Of a DNA stretch of 64,000 nucleotides, positions 42,941 to 51,738 are shown in pieces. The notes beneath the pieces were generated by a model. That model saw only the letters and a list, made by a program, of their open reading frames with translations, did no database searches and was not told the origin of the DNA. The DNA is from Collinsella sp. (GTDB lineage: Bacteria > Actinomycetota > Coriobacteriia > Coriobacteriales > Coriobacteriaceae), in NCBI GenBank assembly GCA_031296755.1, contig JAUMMZ010000022.1, positions 62,001-126,000 on the forward strand, in the 5' to 3' direction. The translations under genes and the position numbers were made by a program. How positions within the stretch are numbered: position 1 is the stretch's first letter; each line of letters starts with the position of its first letter.

Positions 42941-45718
42941 TTGGCGCGTGGATCTGCACAAAACGCCAAAAGCAATAAGGCCAATAACCAACCGGCATCT
43001 GCTAAGGGTGCCGGTTCCCATCTGCGTGCCAATAAGGGCCACGAGGCGGACTTCGACGATTTTGAGCCTTTGGTTGAGCCCTCGGCCAACCGTGATATCG
43101 CCGGCGTGGTCATCGCCGTTTTGGCGATTGCGTCCTTCATTGCCGTGATTTCGCCGGCGACCGCACCCGTTACGGCTGCGGTTGCCGGTTTCTACCACCT
43201 GGGCTTTGGTCTGGGCGCCTACGTGCTGCCGATCGTCATTTTGCTGTTTGCCGCCACGCTCTTTTTAGGCGAGGACTCGCCGCTCAACGTACGCTCTGTT
43301 GCGGGCGGCGCCGTGGTCTTTATCGCCGTCGTCTCCATTCTTTCGCTGATGGTGCCGGGTACGAGTGTCTCTTGTGACCTTATGTTCACGCCGCAAAATT
43401 TGTCCGCCTCGGGTGGCTACATCGGTGCGTTTATTGCGAGTGCGCTGCAGAATGCCCTGGGTAAGCCTATCGCGATGGTAGTCCTGTTGGGCTTTGTCGT
43501 CGTGGGCTTGGTCATCATCGGCTTTTCGGTTGGCGGCGTTTTGCGCTCTGCTCGCGACCGTGCGGCCGATTTTGCCGAGCGCCGCCGTGCCGATGTCAAC
43601 GCCAGCCCGTGGGGTGACGACGAAGCCCTGTCGGTGCCCGGCGTTGCCCGTCCGCACCTGAGCATTCTTCGTCAAAAGGGCCCCGATGCGGCCGTGACTA
43701 CGGTTATGGGTAGCGAAGTCGATCCGATTCTGGACGATGAGGACGTGGACGAAGATCCGTTTGTCGACGTGTCTGAGGCCGTGGAGGCCGAGCGGGCCAA
43801 GACAACGCTGTTGCCGCGCCGCCATGCCAAGAAGGGCAAGGCTGCGCCCAAACTCAATACGAGTGAGCCCGACCCGTCTTGGTCCGAGAGCGAGATTGAG
43901 CTCACCGAGGGTGATGACGAGGACGACGAGGCTCCGATTGAGACCGCAAAGACAACTTTGCTGCCGCGTCGCCATGCAAAGCGCGACCAGGTAACCGGTC
44001 AGCTTTCGATGGAAGACGACCCCGATAAGATCGACGAGTCCGAGCCGCCGTTTGCCGTGAATCCTGTCTCGGCAGCACCTCAGATCCCCGACTTCTTGAA
44101 GCATCCCAAGGTTGCCGATGCGCCTGCCTTGAGTGCTGTCGAATCGGCTGCGGCCAGCGATGGGGGAACGGACGGCGGCGCCGCAGATAACGAGGGCGAA
44201 GAAGAGGACGGCCTCAAACTTCCGCCACTTGAGATTCTGCATGCCAACCCGCAGTCGGCTTCCGCTGCGTCTTCGGACAAGGAGCTGGAGCAAACTGCCG
44301 AGTCGCTGCAGTCGACCCTGCTTGAGTTTGGCCGCAGCGCCCGCGTGGTCGGCTGGATCGCCGGCCCCACGGTGACGACCTTTAAGCTGCAACCTGGCGA
44401 GGGCGAGCGCGTGAGCAAGATTTCGAGCCTCGAGGACGATATCGCGCTTTCGCTCGCAGCTCAGTCGGTTCGTATCTTTGCCCCGATCCCCGGCACGTCG
44501 CTCGTGGGTATCGAGATCCCCAATCGCAAGCGCCAGAACGTCAACCTGGGCGACGTGCTGCCCTATGTGAAGGGCGGTCCGCTCGAGCTGGCCATCGGTC
44601 GCGATGCCGAGGGTACGCCGGTCGTCGCCGACCTCGCCAAGATGCCCCACCTGCTGATCGCCGGCACGACCGGTTCTGGTAAGTCGGTGATGATCAACTC
44701 CATCATCACGACCCTGCTCATGCGCGCGCTTCCCGAGGACGTTCGCCTGATCATGGTCGACCCCAAGCGCGTCGAGCTTGCGGGCTATAACGGTCTGCCG
44801 CATCTTTACGTGCCTGTAGTGACCGAGCCCAAGCAGGCCGCGAGCGCTCTGCAATGGGCCGTGTCCGAGATGGAGCGTCGCCTGAAGGTCTTCGAGCGTC
44901 TCAATGTACGTAAGATCTCGACCTATAACGAAAAGCAGGCCGCCGGCGAGTTTGAACATTACGATAACCCGCCGCAAAAGATGCCCTATCTGGTCATTAT
45001 CATCGACGAGCTCTCGGACCTGATGATGGTCGCCGGTAAGGATGTCGAGGCCTCGATCGTGCGTATTGCTCAGCTGGGCCGTGCCGCCGGTATCCACCTT
45101 ATCGTGGCCACGCAGCGCCCGAGCTCCAACGTGGTGACGGGCCTCATTAAGGCCAACATCACCAACCGCATCGCCTTTAACGTCGCCACGGGCATCGACT
45201 CGCGCGTCATCATCGACCAGATGGGTGCCGAAAAGCTCACCGGTTTGGGCGACATGCTGTTCTCCAAGGTCGACTGGGGCAAGCCTCGTCGTATTCAGGG
45301 CTGCTTTGTCTCGGACGATGAAATCAACGAGATTGTCGAGTTCGTCAAGTCGCAAAGCGAGCCCGACTACCATGAGGAGATCCTGTCGGCTGTGGCGCCC
45401 GCTTCCATGTCCATGGCGGGTGGCGGCATTGTCCGCACCGGAGTTGCCGAGCCGCAAGACGATGATCCGCTCATTTGGGAAGCCGCCCATATTGTGGTGG
45501 AATCGCAGCTGGGCTCCACATCTGGCCTGCAACGCCGCCTTAAGGTTGGCTATGCGCGCGCCGGGCGTATTATGGACATGCTGGAAGAAAAGGGTGTCGT
45601 CGGCCCGCCCGACGGTTCCAAGCCGCGCGAGGTCCTGTTGGACGAGGAGGGGCTTGCCGCGCTGGAGTCTGTCGACGCCGAGATGGCACGTGAAGATCGT
45701 GAGTTTGGAGGATTCTGA
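42941..45718 (+). CDS. ftsK: DNA translocase FtsK/SpoIIIE
   Basis: Septal DNA pump for chromosome segregation. 925 residues: four or so N-terminal TM segments (about 52-190), a long charged linker (about 215-440), and the RecA-like motor with Walker A AGTTGSGKSVM (about 573-583), LIMVDPKRVELAGY and IIIDELSDLMM. A C-terminal winged-helix gamma domain (STSGLQRRLKVGYARAGRIMD) follows. The linker holds two copies of AKTTLLPRRHAK about 50 residues apart (near 286 and 336). TTG start with GGAGG upstream, 1 bp after rnj. Confidence 0.96.
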   Translation: MARGSAQNAKSNKANNQPASAKGAGSHLRANKGHEADFDDFEPLVEPSANRDIAGVVIAVLAIASFIAVISPATAPVTAAVAGFYHLGFGLGAYVLPIVILLFAATLFLGEDSPLNVRSVAGGAVVFIAVVSILSLMVPGTSVSCDLMFTPQNLSASGGYIGAFIASALQNALGKPIAMVVLLGFVVVGLVIIGFSVGGVLRSARDRAADFAERRRADVNASPWGDDEALSVPGVARPHLSILRQKGPDAAVTTVMGSEVDPILDDEDVDEDPFVDVSEAVEAERAKTTLLPRRHAKKGKAAPKLNTSEPDPSWSESEIELTEGDDEDDEAPIETAKTTLLPRRHAKRDQVTGQLSMEDDPDKIDESEPPFAVNPVSAAPQIPDFLKHPKVADAPALSAVESAAASDGGTDGGAADNEGEEEDGLKLPPLEILHANPQSASAASSDKELEQTAESLQSTLLEFGRSARVVGWIAGPTVTTFKLQPGEGERVSKISSLEDDIALSLAAQSVRIFAPIPGTSLVGIEIPNRKRQNVNLGDVLPYVKGGPLELAIGRDAEGTPVVADLAKMPHLLIAGTTGSGKSVMINSIITTLLMRALPEDVRLIMVDPKRVELAGYNGLPHLYVPVVTEPKQAASALQWAVSEMERRLKVFERLNVRKISTYNEKQAAGEFEHYDNPPQKMPYLVIIIDELSDLMMVAGKDVEASIVRIAQLGRAAGIHLIVATQRPSSNVVTGLIKANITNRIAFNVATGIDSRVIIDQMGAEKLTGLGDMLFSKVDWGKPRRIQGCFVSDDEINEIVEFVKSQSEPDYHEEILSAVAPASMSMAGGGIVRTGVAEPQDDDPLIWEAAHIVVESQLGSTSGLQRRLKVGYARAGRIMDMLEEKGVVGPPDGSKPREVLLDEEGLAALESVDAEMAREDREFGGF

Positions 45719-47229
45719 TGGCTGCACGCTTTGGTGACATGCTGCTCGAGCAGCGTCGCCGAATGGGCCTTTCCATTCAGCAGGTCGCCAACACCATCAA
45801 AATCAGGCCGCAGATCATCGAGTTTTTCGAGACCGGTAACTTTGCTTCGATGCCGCCGCGCGGCTATGCGCAGGGCATGATTTCGAGCTATGCTCGCTTT
45901 TTGGGCCTCAATCCGCGCGAGGTCGTCAATGCCTACTTTGACGACCTGATGGCATACGAACGCGAGACGTCTCAGCAGGGCGGTCGTTTTCAGGACGCCG
46001 CTGGCTACGTCAATTCGCGCTCCTCGGTCGATAACGGGCGCTTCCTGATGGTTCAGGGCGGTCGTTCGACCCGCTATGGACAGCGTCCTCAGCAGGCCGG
46101 TTATATTACCGAGACGGGTTCGGGCGAGGAGATTCGCTCACAGCGTGACCGGTTCCGCAGTACGCCGATGCCTGAGGACCGTGCGCTTCCCGCTGCCCGC
46201 GGCGTGGCGCGTGACCCTCGTGCCGGCTACGGCGACGGCGGCTATTCCGATCGCGGTTACCGTGGTGCCTCTACGGGACGCTCTCGCGGTGGCTATGCGG
46301 ATGCCGATACCACGCAGGTAACGCCGCGTCTTCGCTCTCAATCACAGCCGTATGGCCAGCGCTCTTCGGCTTCGCGTTCGGGCCAGCGTGGCTATCAAGG
46401 CCGCGGTGAGCTTGCGCTCCGCTCGGGTCAGCGCAGCCTTCAGGGCCAGGGCGGCTATCGCGGCCGTTCCGATAGCAATCGCGGCCGTATGCCTCAGGGA
46501 AGCGGCCGCAGCAGTTCCGGTCGTGGACGCGGCGGATCCCGTACTCCTCAAAACAACGGGCTCGATCCGCGTATCGTCTACGCCGGCATCGGTGCCGTGG
46601 TGTTGCTGCTGATTGTGCTCATCGTGGTGCTTCTGCGCGGCTGCGCATCTTCGACGCCCGAGACCACGCCCGAGACGCCCGCTGCTACCAAGACGACGAC
46701 CAAGAAGTCTTCTAAGAAGTCCGAAACGGTCGACGAGGACGAAGACACCGATGAAGCGACGGATGCGTCGACTGATTCGGACGCTACCAAGACGACGGCC
46801 AAGAAGGAAGAGAACGAGGTCACGAAGGTCAAAGTTTCCGTTGCCAAGGGAAAGACCGCGTGGATTGAGGTCAAGGTCGACGGCAAGTCGGTCTATGGCG
46901 CTCAGGCGACTGGCCCCTTTGAGCAGGAGTACACGCCCGAGTCCTCGATCGAGATCACCACGTCCAAGCCTTCCGATGTTACCGTTACCAAGAACGGTGA
47001 AAAGGTCCGTTACGATACCAAGACCTCGGGCGTGGCTCGTGTGACGATCACCGTTCCTAAGAAGGAGACGACTGATTCCGAGAATGGTGAAAGTTCTGAT
47101 GGCACCGACACCACCGATGGTACCGATACCACCGACCGCACCGATGCCCAGTCCGCGGATGGCGCCGATACCGCAACTGACGGTCAGACGCCCACCGATT
47201 CTACCGACTATTCGTACGATAGCTACTAA
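45718..47229 (+). CDS. rodZ: RodZ-like cytoskeletal/HTH membrane protein with Arg/Gly/Gln-rich linker
   Basis: 503 residues. Residues 1-80 are the RodZ helix-turn-helix domain (MLLEQRRRMGLSIQQVANTI, PPRGYAQGMISSYARFLGL). Residues about 85-280 are disordered and rich in Arg, Gly, Gln, Ser and Tyr with many RG and RGG-like pairs (GYQGRGELALRSGQRS, SSSGRGRGGSRTP). One TM (about 287-307) follows, then a Thr/Lys/Glu/Asp-rich spacer, a RodZ C-terminal beta domain (about 365-445), and a Thr/Asp-repeat tail (DGTDTTDGTDTTDRTD). RodZ couples MreB to wall synthesis in rods. ATG overlaps the ftsK stop. Confidence 0.88.
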   Translation: MAARFGDMLLEQRRRMGLSIQQVANTIKIRPQIIEFFETGNFASMPPRGYAQGMISSYARFLGLNPREVVNAYFDDLMAYERETSQQGGRFQDAAGYVNSRSSVDNGRFLMVQGGRSTRYGQRPQQAGYITETGSGEEIRSQRDRFRSTPMPEDRALPAARGVARDPRAGYGDGGYSDRGYRGASTGRSRGGYADADTTQVTPRLRSQSQPYGQRSSASRSGQRGYQGRGELALRSGQRSLQGQGGYRGRSDSNRGRMPQGSGRSSSGRGRGGSRTPQNNGLDPRIVYAGIGAVVLLLIVLIVVLLRGCASSTPETTPETPAATKTTTKKSSKKSETVDEDEDTDEATDASTDSDATKTTAKKEENEVTKVKVSVAKGKTAWIEVKVDGKSVYGAQATGPFEQEYTPESSIEITTSKPSDVTVTKNGEKVRYDTKTSGVARVTITVPKKETTDSENGESSDGTDTTDGTDTTDRTDAQSADGADTATDGQTPTDSTDYSYDSY

Positions 47230-47255
47230 GCCGCTCGTACGCGAAAGGAAACATC

Positions 47256-47753
47256 ATGGCTAAAGATTCCAGCTTCGACGTCGTGTCCGAGGTCAACATG
47301 CAAGAGGTCGATAACGCCTTCCAGCAGACCACGCGCGAGATTTCCCAGCGCTATGACCTTAAGGATTCCGGCGCCACGATCGAGCTTTCGAAGGGCGACA
47401 AGCTCTTTACGATCAACGCCCCGGCCGACTTTGTCTCCAAGCAGATTATCGACGTGCTGAGCTCCAAGCTCATCAAGCGCGGCATCGACCTCAAGGCTGT
47501 CTCGTGGGATGCTCCACAGGCGGCGTCGGGCGGCACCGTGCGCGTGCTCGGCCATGTCGTCGAGGGTATCGACCAGGCGACCGCCAAGAAGATCAATAAG
47601 GACATCAAGGACCAAAAGCTTAAGGTCAAGGTGACCATCGAGGCCGACAAGCTGCGTGTTTCCTCTGCTTCGAAGGACGCGTTGCAGACCGTGATCCAGT
47701 TCTTGCGCGACCAGGACTACGGCCAGCCGCTACAGTTCACCAACTACCGCTAA
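47256..47753 (+). CDS. yajQ: YajQ-family nucleotide-binding protein
   Basis: 165 residues matching the family along its length: DSSFDVVSEVNMQEVDNAF at the start, SQRYDLKDSGATIELSKG, and RVSSASKDALQTVIQFLRDQD at the end. Some family members bind cyclic di-GMP; function here is unknown. GAAAGGAAA site before ATG. Lies between rodZ and rimO. Confidence 0.93.
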   Translation: MAKDSSFDVVSEVNMQEVDNAFQQTTREISQRYDLKDSGATIELSKGDKLFTINAPADFVSKQIIDVLSSKLIKRGIDLKAVSWDAPQAASGGTVRVLGHVVEGIDQATAKKINKDIKDQKLKVKVTIEADKLRVSSASKDALQTVIQFLRDQDYGQPLQFTNYR

Positions 47754-47780
47754 TATCATTCGAAAGGACCGCTCTCCAAC

Positions 47781-49130
47781 ATGGATACACCGTTGGGCTC
47801 CGTGCTCTACATCACCCTCGGGTGCGCTAAGAACGAGGTTGACACCGACCGCATGCGTTCTCTTTTGACCGCCGCGGGCTACGAAGAGGCATTCGACCCG
47901 CAGGATGCCGATATCGCCATCGTCAATACATGCTCGTTTCTCGCCTCCGCAACGTCCGAGAGCATCGAGACCACGCTCGAGCTCGCCAACGAGGTTCAGG
48001 ACGGCGTTCGTTCTTGCCCCATCGTTATGTGCGGCTGCGTGCCGTCGCGCTATGGCGACGACCTGCCTGACGAGCTGCCCGAGGTCGCTGCCTTTGTGAA
48101 GGCCGACGAGGAGGACGGCATCGTGGCGGTCATCGATGGCGTGCTGGGTGTCGAGCGTGAGATCGCAGCCTATATCCCGCAGGTCAAGCGTACCGTCGAG
48201 GGCGCCGTTGCCTACGTCAAGATTTCCGATGGCTGCAACCGTTTCTGCAGCTTCTGCATGATCCCCTATATTCGCGGTCGCTATCATTCGCGCAATGCCG
48301 AGAGCATTATCTCCGAGGTGCGCGACCTGGTTGCCGGCGGCGTGCGCGAGATTGTGCTGATTGGCCAGGACACGGGCATCTGGGGTACCGACTTTGCCGA
48401 CGAGGACGTCACCGAGGGCTCGCCGCGCAATCTGGCGCAGCTGCTGCGTGCCGTCGCCGAGGCCGTGCGCCCGCACAACGTCTGGGTCCGCGTGCTCTAT
48501 CTGCAGCCCGAGGGCATGACCGACGAGCTTATCGATACGATTCGCGATACGCCCGAGGTGCTGCCCTATATCGATATCCCCGTGCAGCACTGTGACGCGC
48601 GCATCCTTAAGGCCATGCGTCGCTCCGGTTCGCGTCAAGAGCTCGAGGATCTGTTCCGCGATCTGCGTGAGCGTATCCCCGGCATCGTGATCCGTTCCAC
48701 GGCCATGGTCGGCTTCCCGACCGAGACCGACGACGAGTTCCGCGACCTTATCGACTTTATGGACACCGTCGGCTTCGACTACACGAGTGTCTTTGCCTAC
48801 TCGCGTGAGGAAGGCAGCCTGGCCGCCAAGATGGAGGGTCAGGTCGACGAAGAGGTCAAGCTTGAGCGCGCCCAGGAGGCCATGGATCTGGCCGAGTCGC
48901 TCGGTTTTGCCGCTACCGCCGCACATGTGGGCGAGCGCGCCCAGGTGATCGTCGACGGTATCGAAGAGACCGAGGACGGCGCCGAGCTGATCGGCCATGC
49001 CTGGTTCCAGGCGCCCGATTCCGATGGCGCTGTGCACTTGGACGCCAGCGAGGCGTCCGTGGGCGATATTCTGACTGTCGAGTTTACCGATAGCTTCTGC
49101 TATGAGCTTATCGGCCATGTTGTGGAGTAG
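47781..49130 (+). CDS. rimO: Ribosomal protein S12 methylthiotransferase RimO
   Basis: Radical SAM enzyme that methylthiolates a conserved aspartate of S12. 449 residues: YITLGCAKNEVDTDRM and VNTCSFLASATSESIE (RimO-specific), radical SAM motif CNRFCSFCMIPYIRGRY, and a C-terminal TRAM domain. AAAGGACC precedes the ATG. Confidence 0.95.
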   Translation: MDTPLGSVLYITLGCAKNEVDTDRMRSLLTAAGYEEAFDPQDADIAIVNTCSFLASATSESIETTLELANEVQDGVRSCPIVMCGCVPSRYGDDLPDELPEVAAFVKADEEDGIVAVIDGVLGVEREIAAYIPQVKRTVEGAVAYVKISDGCNRFCSFCMIPYIRGRYHSRNAESIISEVRDLVAGGVREIVLIGQDTGIWGTDFADEDVTEGSPRNLAQLLRAVAEAVRPHNVWVRVLYLQPEGMTDELIDTIRDTPEVLPYIDIPVQHCDARILKAMRRSGSRQELEDLFRDLRERIPGIVIRSTAMVGFPTETDDEFRDLIDFMDTVGFDYTSVFAYSREEGSLAAKMEGQVDEEVKLERAQEAMDLAESLGFAATAAHVGERAQVIVDGIEETEDGAELIGHAWFQAPDSDGAVHLDASEASVGDILTVEFTDSFCYELIGHVVE

Positions 49131-49139
49131 GAGAGCGTC

Positions 49140-49778
49140 GTGGCAAACGAGAGCAATAAGGAACTGACGAGTGTTTGGACGCCCGCCAATATCGTGACGT
49201 GCGTGCGCATCGTCTTTATCCCGGTGTTCATGATTGTGTCGGCGCTGTCTCACACGAGTGTTGCCGGTACGGATTGGAGCATCTTCGACGGCCCGCTCGC
49301 CGCCGCCGCTTTTATTCTGTACGTGATTCTGTCGTGCACCGATAAGGTCGACGGCTATCTGGCGCGCTCGCGCAACGAGATCACCGATTTCGGCAAGTTC
49401 TTGGACCCCATCGCGGACAAGCTGCTGGTGTTCTCGGCCCTGCTGCTGTTCTTGGATTTTGGCGCGGTGACCGTGTGGTCCGTGTTCATTATCCTGTTCC
49501 GCGAGCTGCTGGTGAGCGCTCTTCGCATGGTCGCGAGTGCTGCTGGTGTGGTCGTTGCGGCCGATAAGCTCGGCAAGTACAAGACGGCGACCACGATGGT
49601 CTCCATCTGCGGTTATCTGTGCGTCTTTGCGATGGCCGGCTTGCACCTTGGCCCGGTGGCGCTGACGCTCGGCATCTACTCGGTGTCGCGCTTCCTGTAC
49701 GCCGTTGCCGTTGTCCTGACCGTTATCTCGGGCGCCCAGTACTTCTGGAACTGCCGCAAGATCGTCTTTTCGGTCTAG
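49140..49778 (+). CDS. pgsA: CDP-diacylglycerol--glycerol-3-phosphate 3-phosphatidyltransferase
   Basis: Makes phosphatidylglycerophosphate from CDP-diacylglycerol (CdsA product). 212 residues with several TM segments and the CDP-alcohol phosphotransferase signature spread over DKVDGYLARSRNEITDFGKF and the following LDPIADK. GTG start with GTAGGAGAG upstream. Confidence 0.95.
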   Translation: MANESNKELTSVWTPANIVTCVRIVFIPVFMIVSALSHTSVAGTDWSIFDGPLAAAAFILYVILSCTDKVDGYLARSRNEITDFGKFLDPIADKLLVFSALLLFLDFGAVTVWSVFIILFRELLVSALRMVASAAGVVVAADKLGKYKTATTMVSICGYLCVFAMAGLHLGPVALTLGIYSVSRFLYAVAVVLTVISGAQYFWNCRKIVFSV

Positions 49779-49790
49779 GTCCTGGTGGGT

Positions 49791-50321
49791 ATGACGGACT
49801 CTTTTGAGCAGATTTCCGCACATAACGAGGAGCTGGCGCGCGATATTGTCGAGCGCGCGAGCGCTCGGGGCGTGACGGTTTCGACGGCTGAGTCGCTGAC
49901 GGCGGGTATGATCGCCTCGACGATTGCCGATATCCCGGGCGCCTCGGCGGTGCTGCGTGGCGGTGCGGTGACCTATTGCGATGAGATCAAGCATCGCGTT
50001 CTTGGTGTTGAGCAGGAGACGCTCGACCGCTATACCGCGGTGTCGCATCAGACCGCGCGCGAGATGGCGGCGGGTTCGCTGGAGCTGTACCAGAGCGATA
50101 TTGCAGTGAGCGCAACGGGTTATGCCGGCCCCGGCGGTGGCACTGAGGAAGATCCGGCGGGCACTTTCTATATTGGCTGGGCGTATCGCTCCGCCGATGG
50201 GGGCGTGCCGGTCGTGGACTCTGTGCGCTGCCACTATGAGGGCGACCGTTCGTGTGTTCGTGCCCATGCGGTCGCGGAGGCATTGGGACGCATTGCCCTT
50301 GTGCTCAACTCTATGGAATAG
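49791..50321 (+). CDS. cinA: CinA C-terminal-domain protein (nicotinamide-nucleotide amidase)
   Basis: About 176 residues covering only the C-terminal amidase domain: VSTAESLTAGMIASTIADIPGAS, FRGG-like VLRGGAVTYCDEIK, and SATGYAGPGGGTEEDPAGTFYIG. Deamidates NMN to nicotinic acid mononucleotide in characterised relatives. In many bacteria cinA precedes recA, as here. Start could be GTG 49785 or ATG 49791; I favour ATG with AGGT about 10 nt upstream. Confidence 0.9.
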   Translation: MTDSFEQISAHNEELARDIVERASARGVTVSTAESLTAGMIASTIADIPGASAVLRGGAVTYCDEIKHRVLGVEQETLDRYTAVSHQTAREMAAGSLELYQSDIAVSATGYAGPGGGTEEDPAGTFYIGWAYRSADGGVPVVDSVRCHYEGDRSCVRAHAVAEALGRIALVLNSME

Positions 50322-50328
50322 ACGTGTT

Positions 50329-50354
50329 TTAAGGGGCCTCCGGGCCCCTTAATT
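50329..50354 (+). terminator. Terminator after cinA
   Basis: TTAAGGGGCC pairs with GGCCCCTTAA across a TCCG loop. Only TT follows, so it may be only moderately efficient. Confidence 0.8.
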
Positions 50355-50427
50355 GTGGAGATAGGGACCTCAGAAGAATTTAGCGTTTGTGCTGTTCATG
50401 GGTGTATTTTTGCCTGCCTTGTTCATT

Positions 50428-50489
50428 TTTGGTCCTTTGTGGTCAAGCATTTGGTCAGTGTTTGGTCGGCGTTTGGTTGGGTTTTGGAA
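50428..50489 (+). repeat. TTTGGTC array with 11-bp period upstream of recA
   Basis: TTTGGTC at 50428; a degenerate TGTGGTC at 50438; TTTGGTC at 50450 and 50461; TTTGGTT at 50472; TTTGGAA at 50483. The last four are exactly 11 bp apart, so the sites face nearly the same side of the helix. The array ends about 30 bp before the recA -35. Confidence 0.7.
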
Positions 50490-50519
50490 AGGTCGGCTGC
50501 ATATGATTTATCTGAACGG

Positions 50520-50548
50520 TTGACCACGAACAGCCGTTCGTTTATTAT
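50520..50548 (+). promoter_or_regulatory. recA promoter with LexA box in the spacer
   Basis: TTGACC (50520-50525), 17-bp spacer, TATTAT (50543-50548). The spacer holds CGAACAGCCGTTCG (50527-50540), a perfect GAAC-N4-GTTC SOS box of the Gram-positive type. LexA bound there would block RNA polymerase directly. Confidence 0.85.
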
Positions 50549-50578
50549 CGATGCAGGTTGTTAAGAGGAGGGCTATTC

Positions 50579-51727
50579 ATGGCCAAGAATTCAGGTCCCG
50601 TACGTACCGTTCATGCTCGCACGACGGGTAAAGAGCGCGATGAGATGATCGCCACCACCAAGGCCGAGATCGAGAAGAAATTCGGCCAGGGTTCCATCAT
50701 GAGGTACGGCGACGGTGGCCCCGAGCTCGAGGTCGAGGCCATCCCTACGGGCGCTCTGGCACTCGATGCCGCTCTGGGTATCGGCGGTGTGCCGCGCGGC
50801 CGAATCGTCGAGATCTACGGTCCCGAGTCCTCCGGTAAGACGACGCTTTCGCTCGAGATCTTGGCCGAGGCCCAGGCAATGGGTGGCGTTGTTGCATTTA
50901 TCGATGCCGAGCACGCGCTCGATCCCACGTATGCCGCGCGCATCGGCGTGGATATCGACGAGGTGCTCATTTCCCAGCCCGATACGGGCGAGCAGGCGCT
51001 CGAGATTGTTGACATGCTCGTGCGCTCCGGCGCCATCGATGCCATCGTCGTCGACTCCGTCGCCGCGCTGACCCCGCGTGCCGAGATCGAGGGAGAGATC
51101 GGCGACACTACGGTCGGTCTTCAGGCTCGCCTGATGAGCCAGGCGCTCCGCAAGCTCGCCGGCTCGCTGTCCAAGTCCAACACGACGTGCATCTTCATTA
51201 ACCAACTGCGTGAGAAGATTGGCGTCATGTTCGGCAACCCCGAGACTACGACGGGCGGCCGCGCCCTTAAGTTCTTCTCTTCGGTGCGTATCGACATTCG
51301 CCGTATCGACAGCATTAAGCTTAAGGACGAGGTTATCGGTAACCGCGTGCGAGCCAAGGTCGTTAAGAACAAGGTGGCAGCTCCGTTCCGTTCTGCTGAG
51401 TTCGACATCATGTACGGTACGGGCATCTCTAAGGAGGGCTCGATTCTGGACATGGCTGTCGAGTGCGGCATCTGCAAGAAGATGGGCTCCTGGTTTGCCT
51501 ATGGCGAGGACAAGCTCGGCAACGGTCGCGAGGCCGCCAAGGCTTTCCTGCGCGAACACCCCGATTGCGCCGACGAGATTGAGCATAAGGTCCGCCTTGC
51601 CTGCGGACTTGAGTTTGATGACGATGCTCCGTCCGAGGTCGAGCTGACCGATCAGCCTGCGCCTGAGGAGTTTGACGAGCTTTACGCCATCGATGGTTCC
51701 GCCATGCTCGATGATGACGACGAGTAG
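50579..51727 (+). CDS. recA: Recombinase RecA
   Basis: Homologous recombination and SOS coprotease. 382 residues: Walker A GPESSGKTTL, AFIDAEHALDP, VVDSVAALTP, loop 2 GVMFGNPETTTGG, and an acidic C-terminal tail. ATG 50579 has AAGAGGAGGG upstream. An SOS box and the periodic TTTGGTC array precede it. recX follows after 11 bp. Confidence 0.98.
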   Translation: MAKNSGPVRTVHARTTGKERDEMIATTKAEIEKKFGQGSIMRYGDGGPELEVEAIPTGALALDAALGIGGVPRGRIVEIYGPESSGKTTLSLEILAEAQAMGGVVAFIDAEHALDPTYAARIGVDIDEVLISQPDTGEQALEIVDMLVRSGAIDAIVVDSVAALTPRAEIEGEIGDTTVGLQARLMSQALRKLAGSLSKSNTTCIFINQLREKIGVMFGNPETTTGGRALKFFSSVRIDIRRIDSIKLKDEVIGNRVRAKVVKNKVAAPFRSAEFDIMYGTGISKEGSILDMAVECGICKKMGSWFAYGEDKLGNGREAAKAFLREHPDCADEIEHKVRLACGLEFDDDAPSEVELTDQPAPEEFDELYAIDGSAMLDDDDE

Positions 51728-51738
51728 CGGTTACGCTC

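Noticed and set aside
43265..45727. Long minus-strand open frame (about 820 codons) opposite ftsK
   Set aside because: Shadow of FtsK codon usage; no recognisable domain.
50355..50564. 69-codon open frame upstream of recA
   Set aside because: It runs through the TTTGGTC array and the recA promoter and LexA box; no ribosome binding site.
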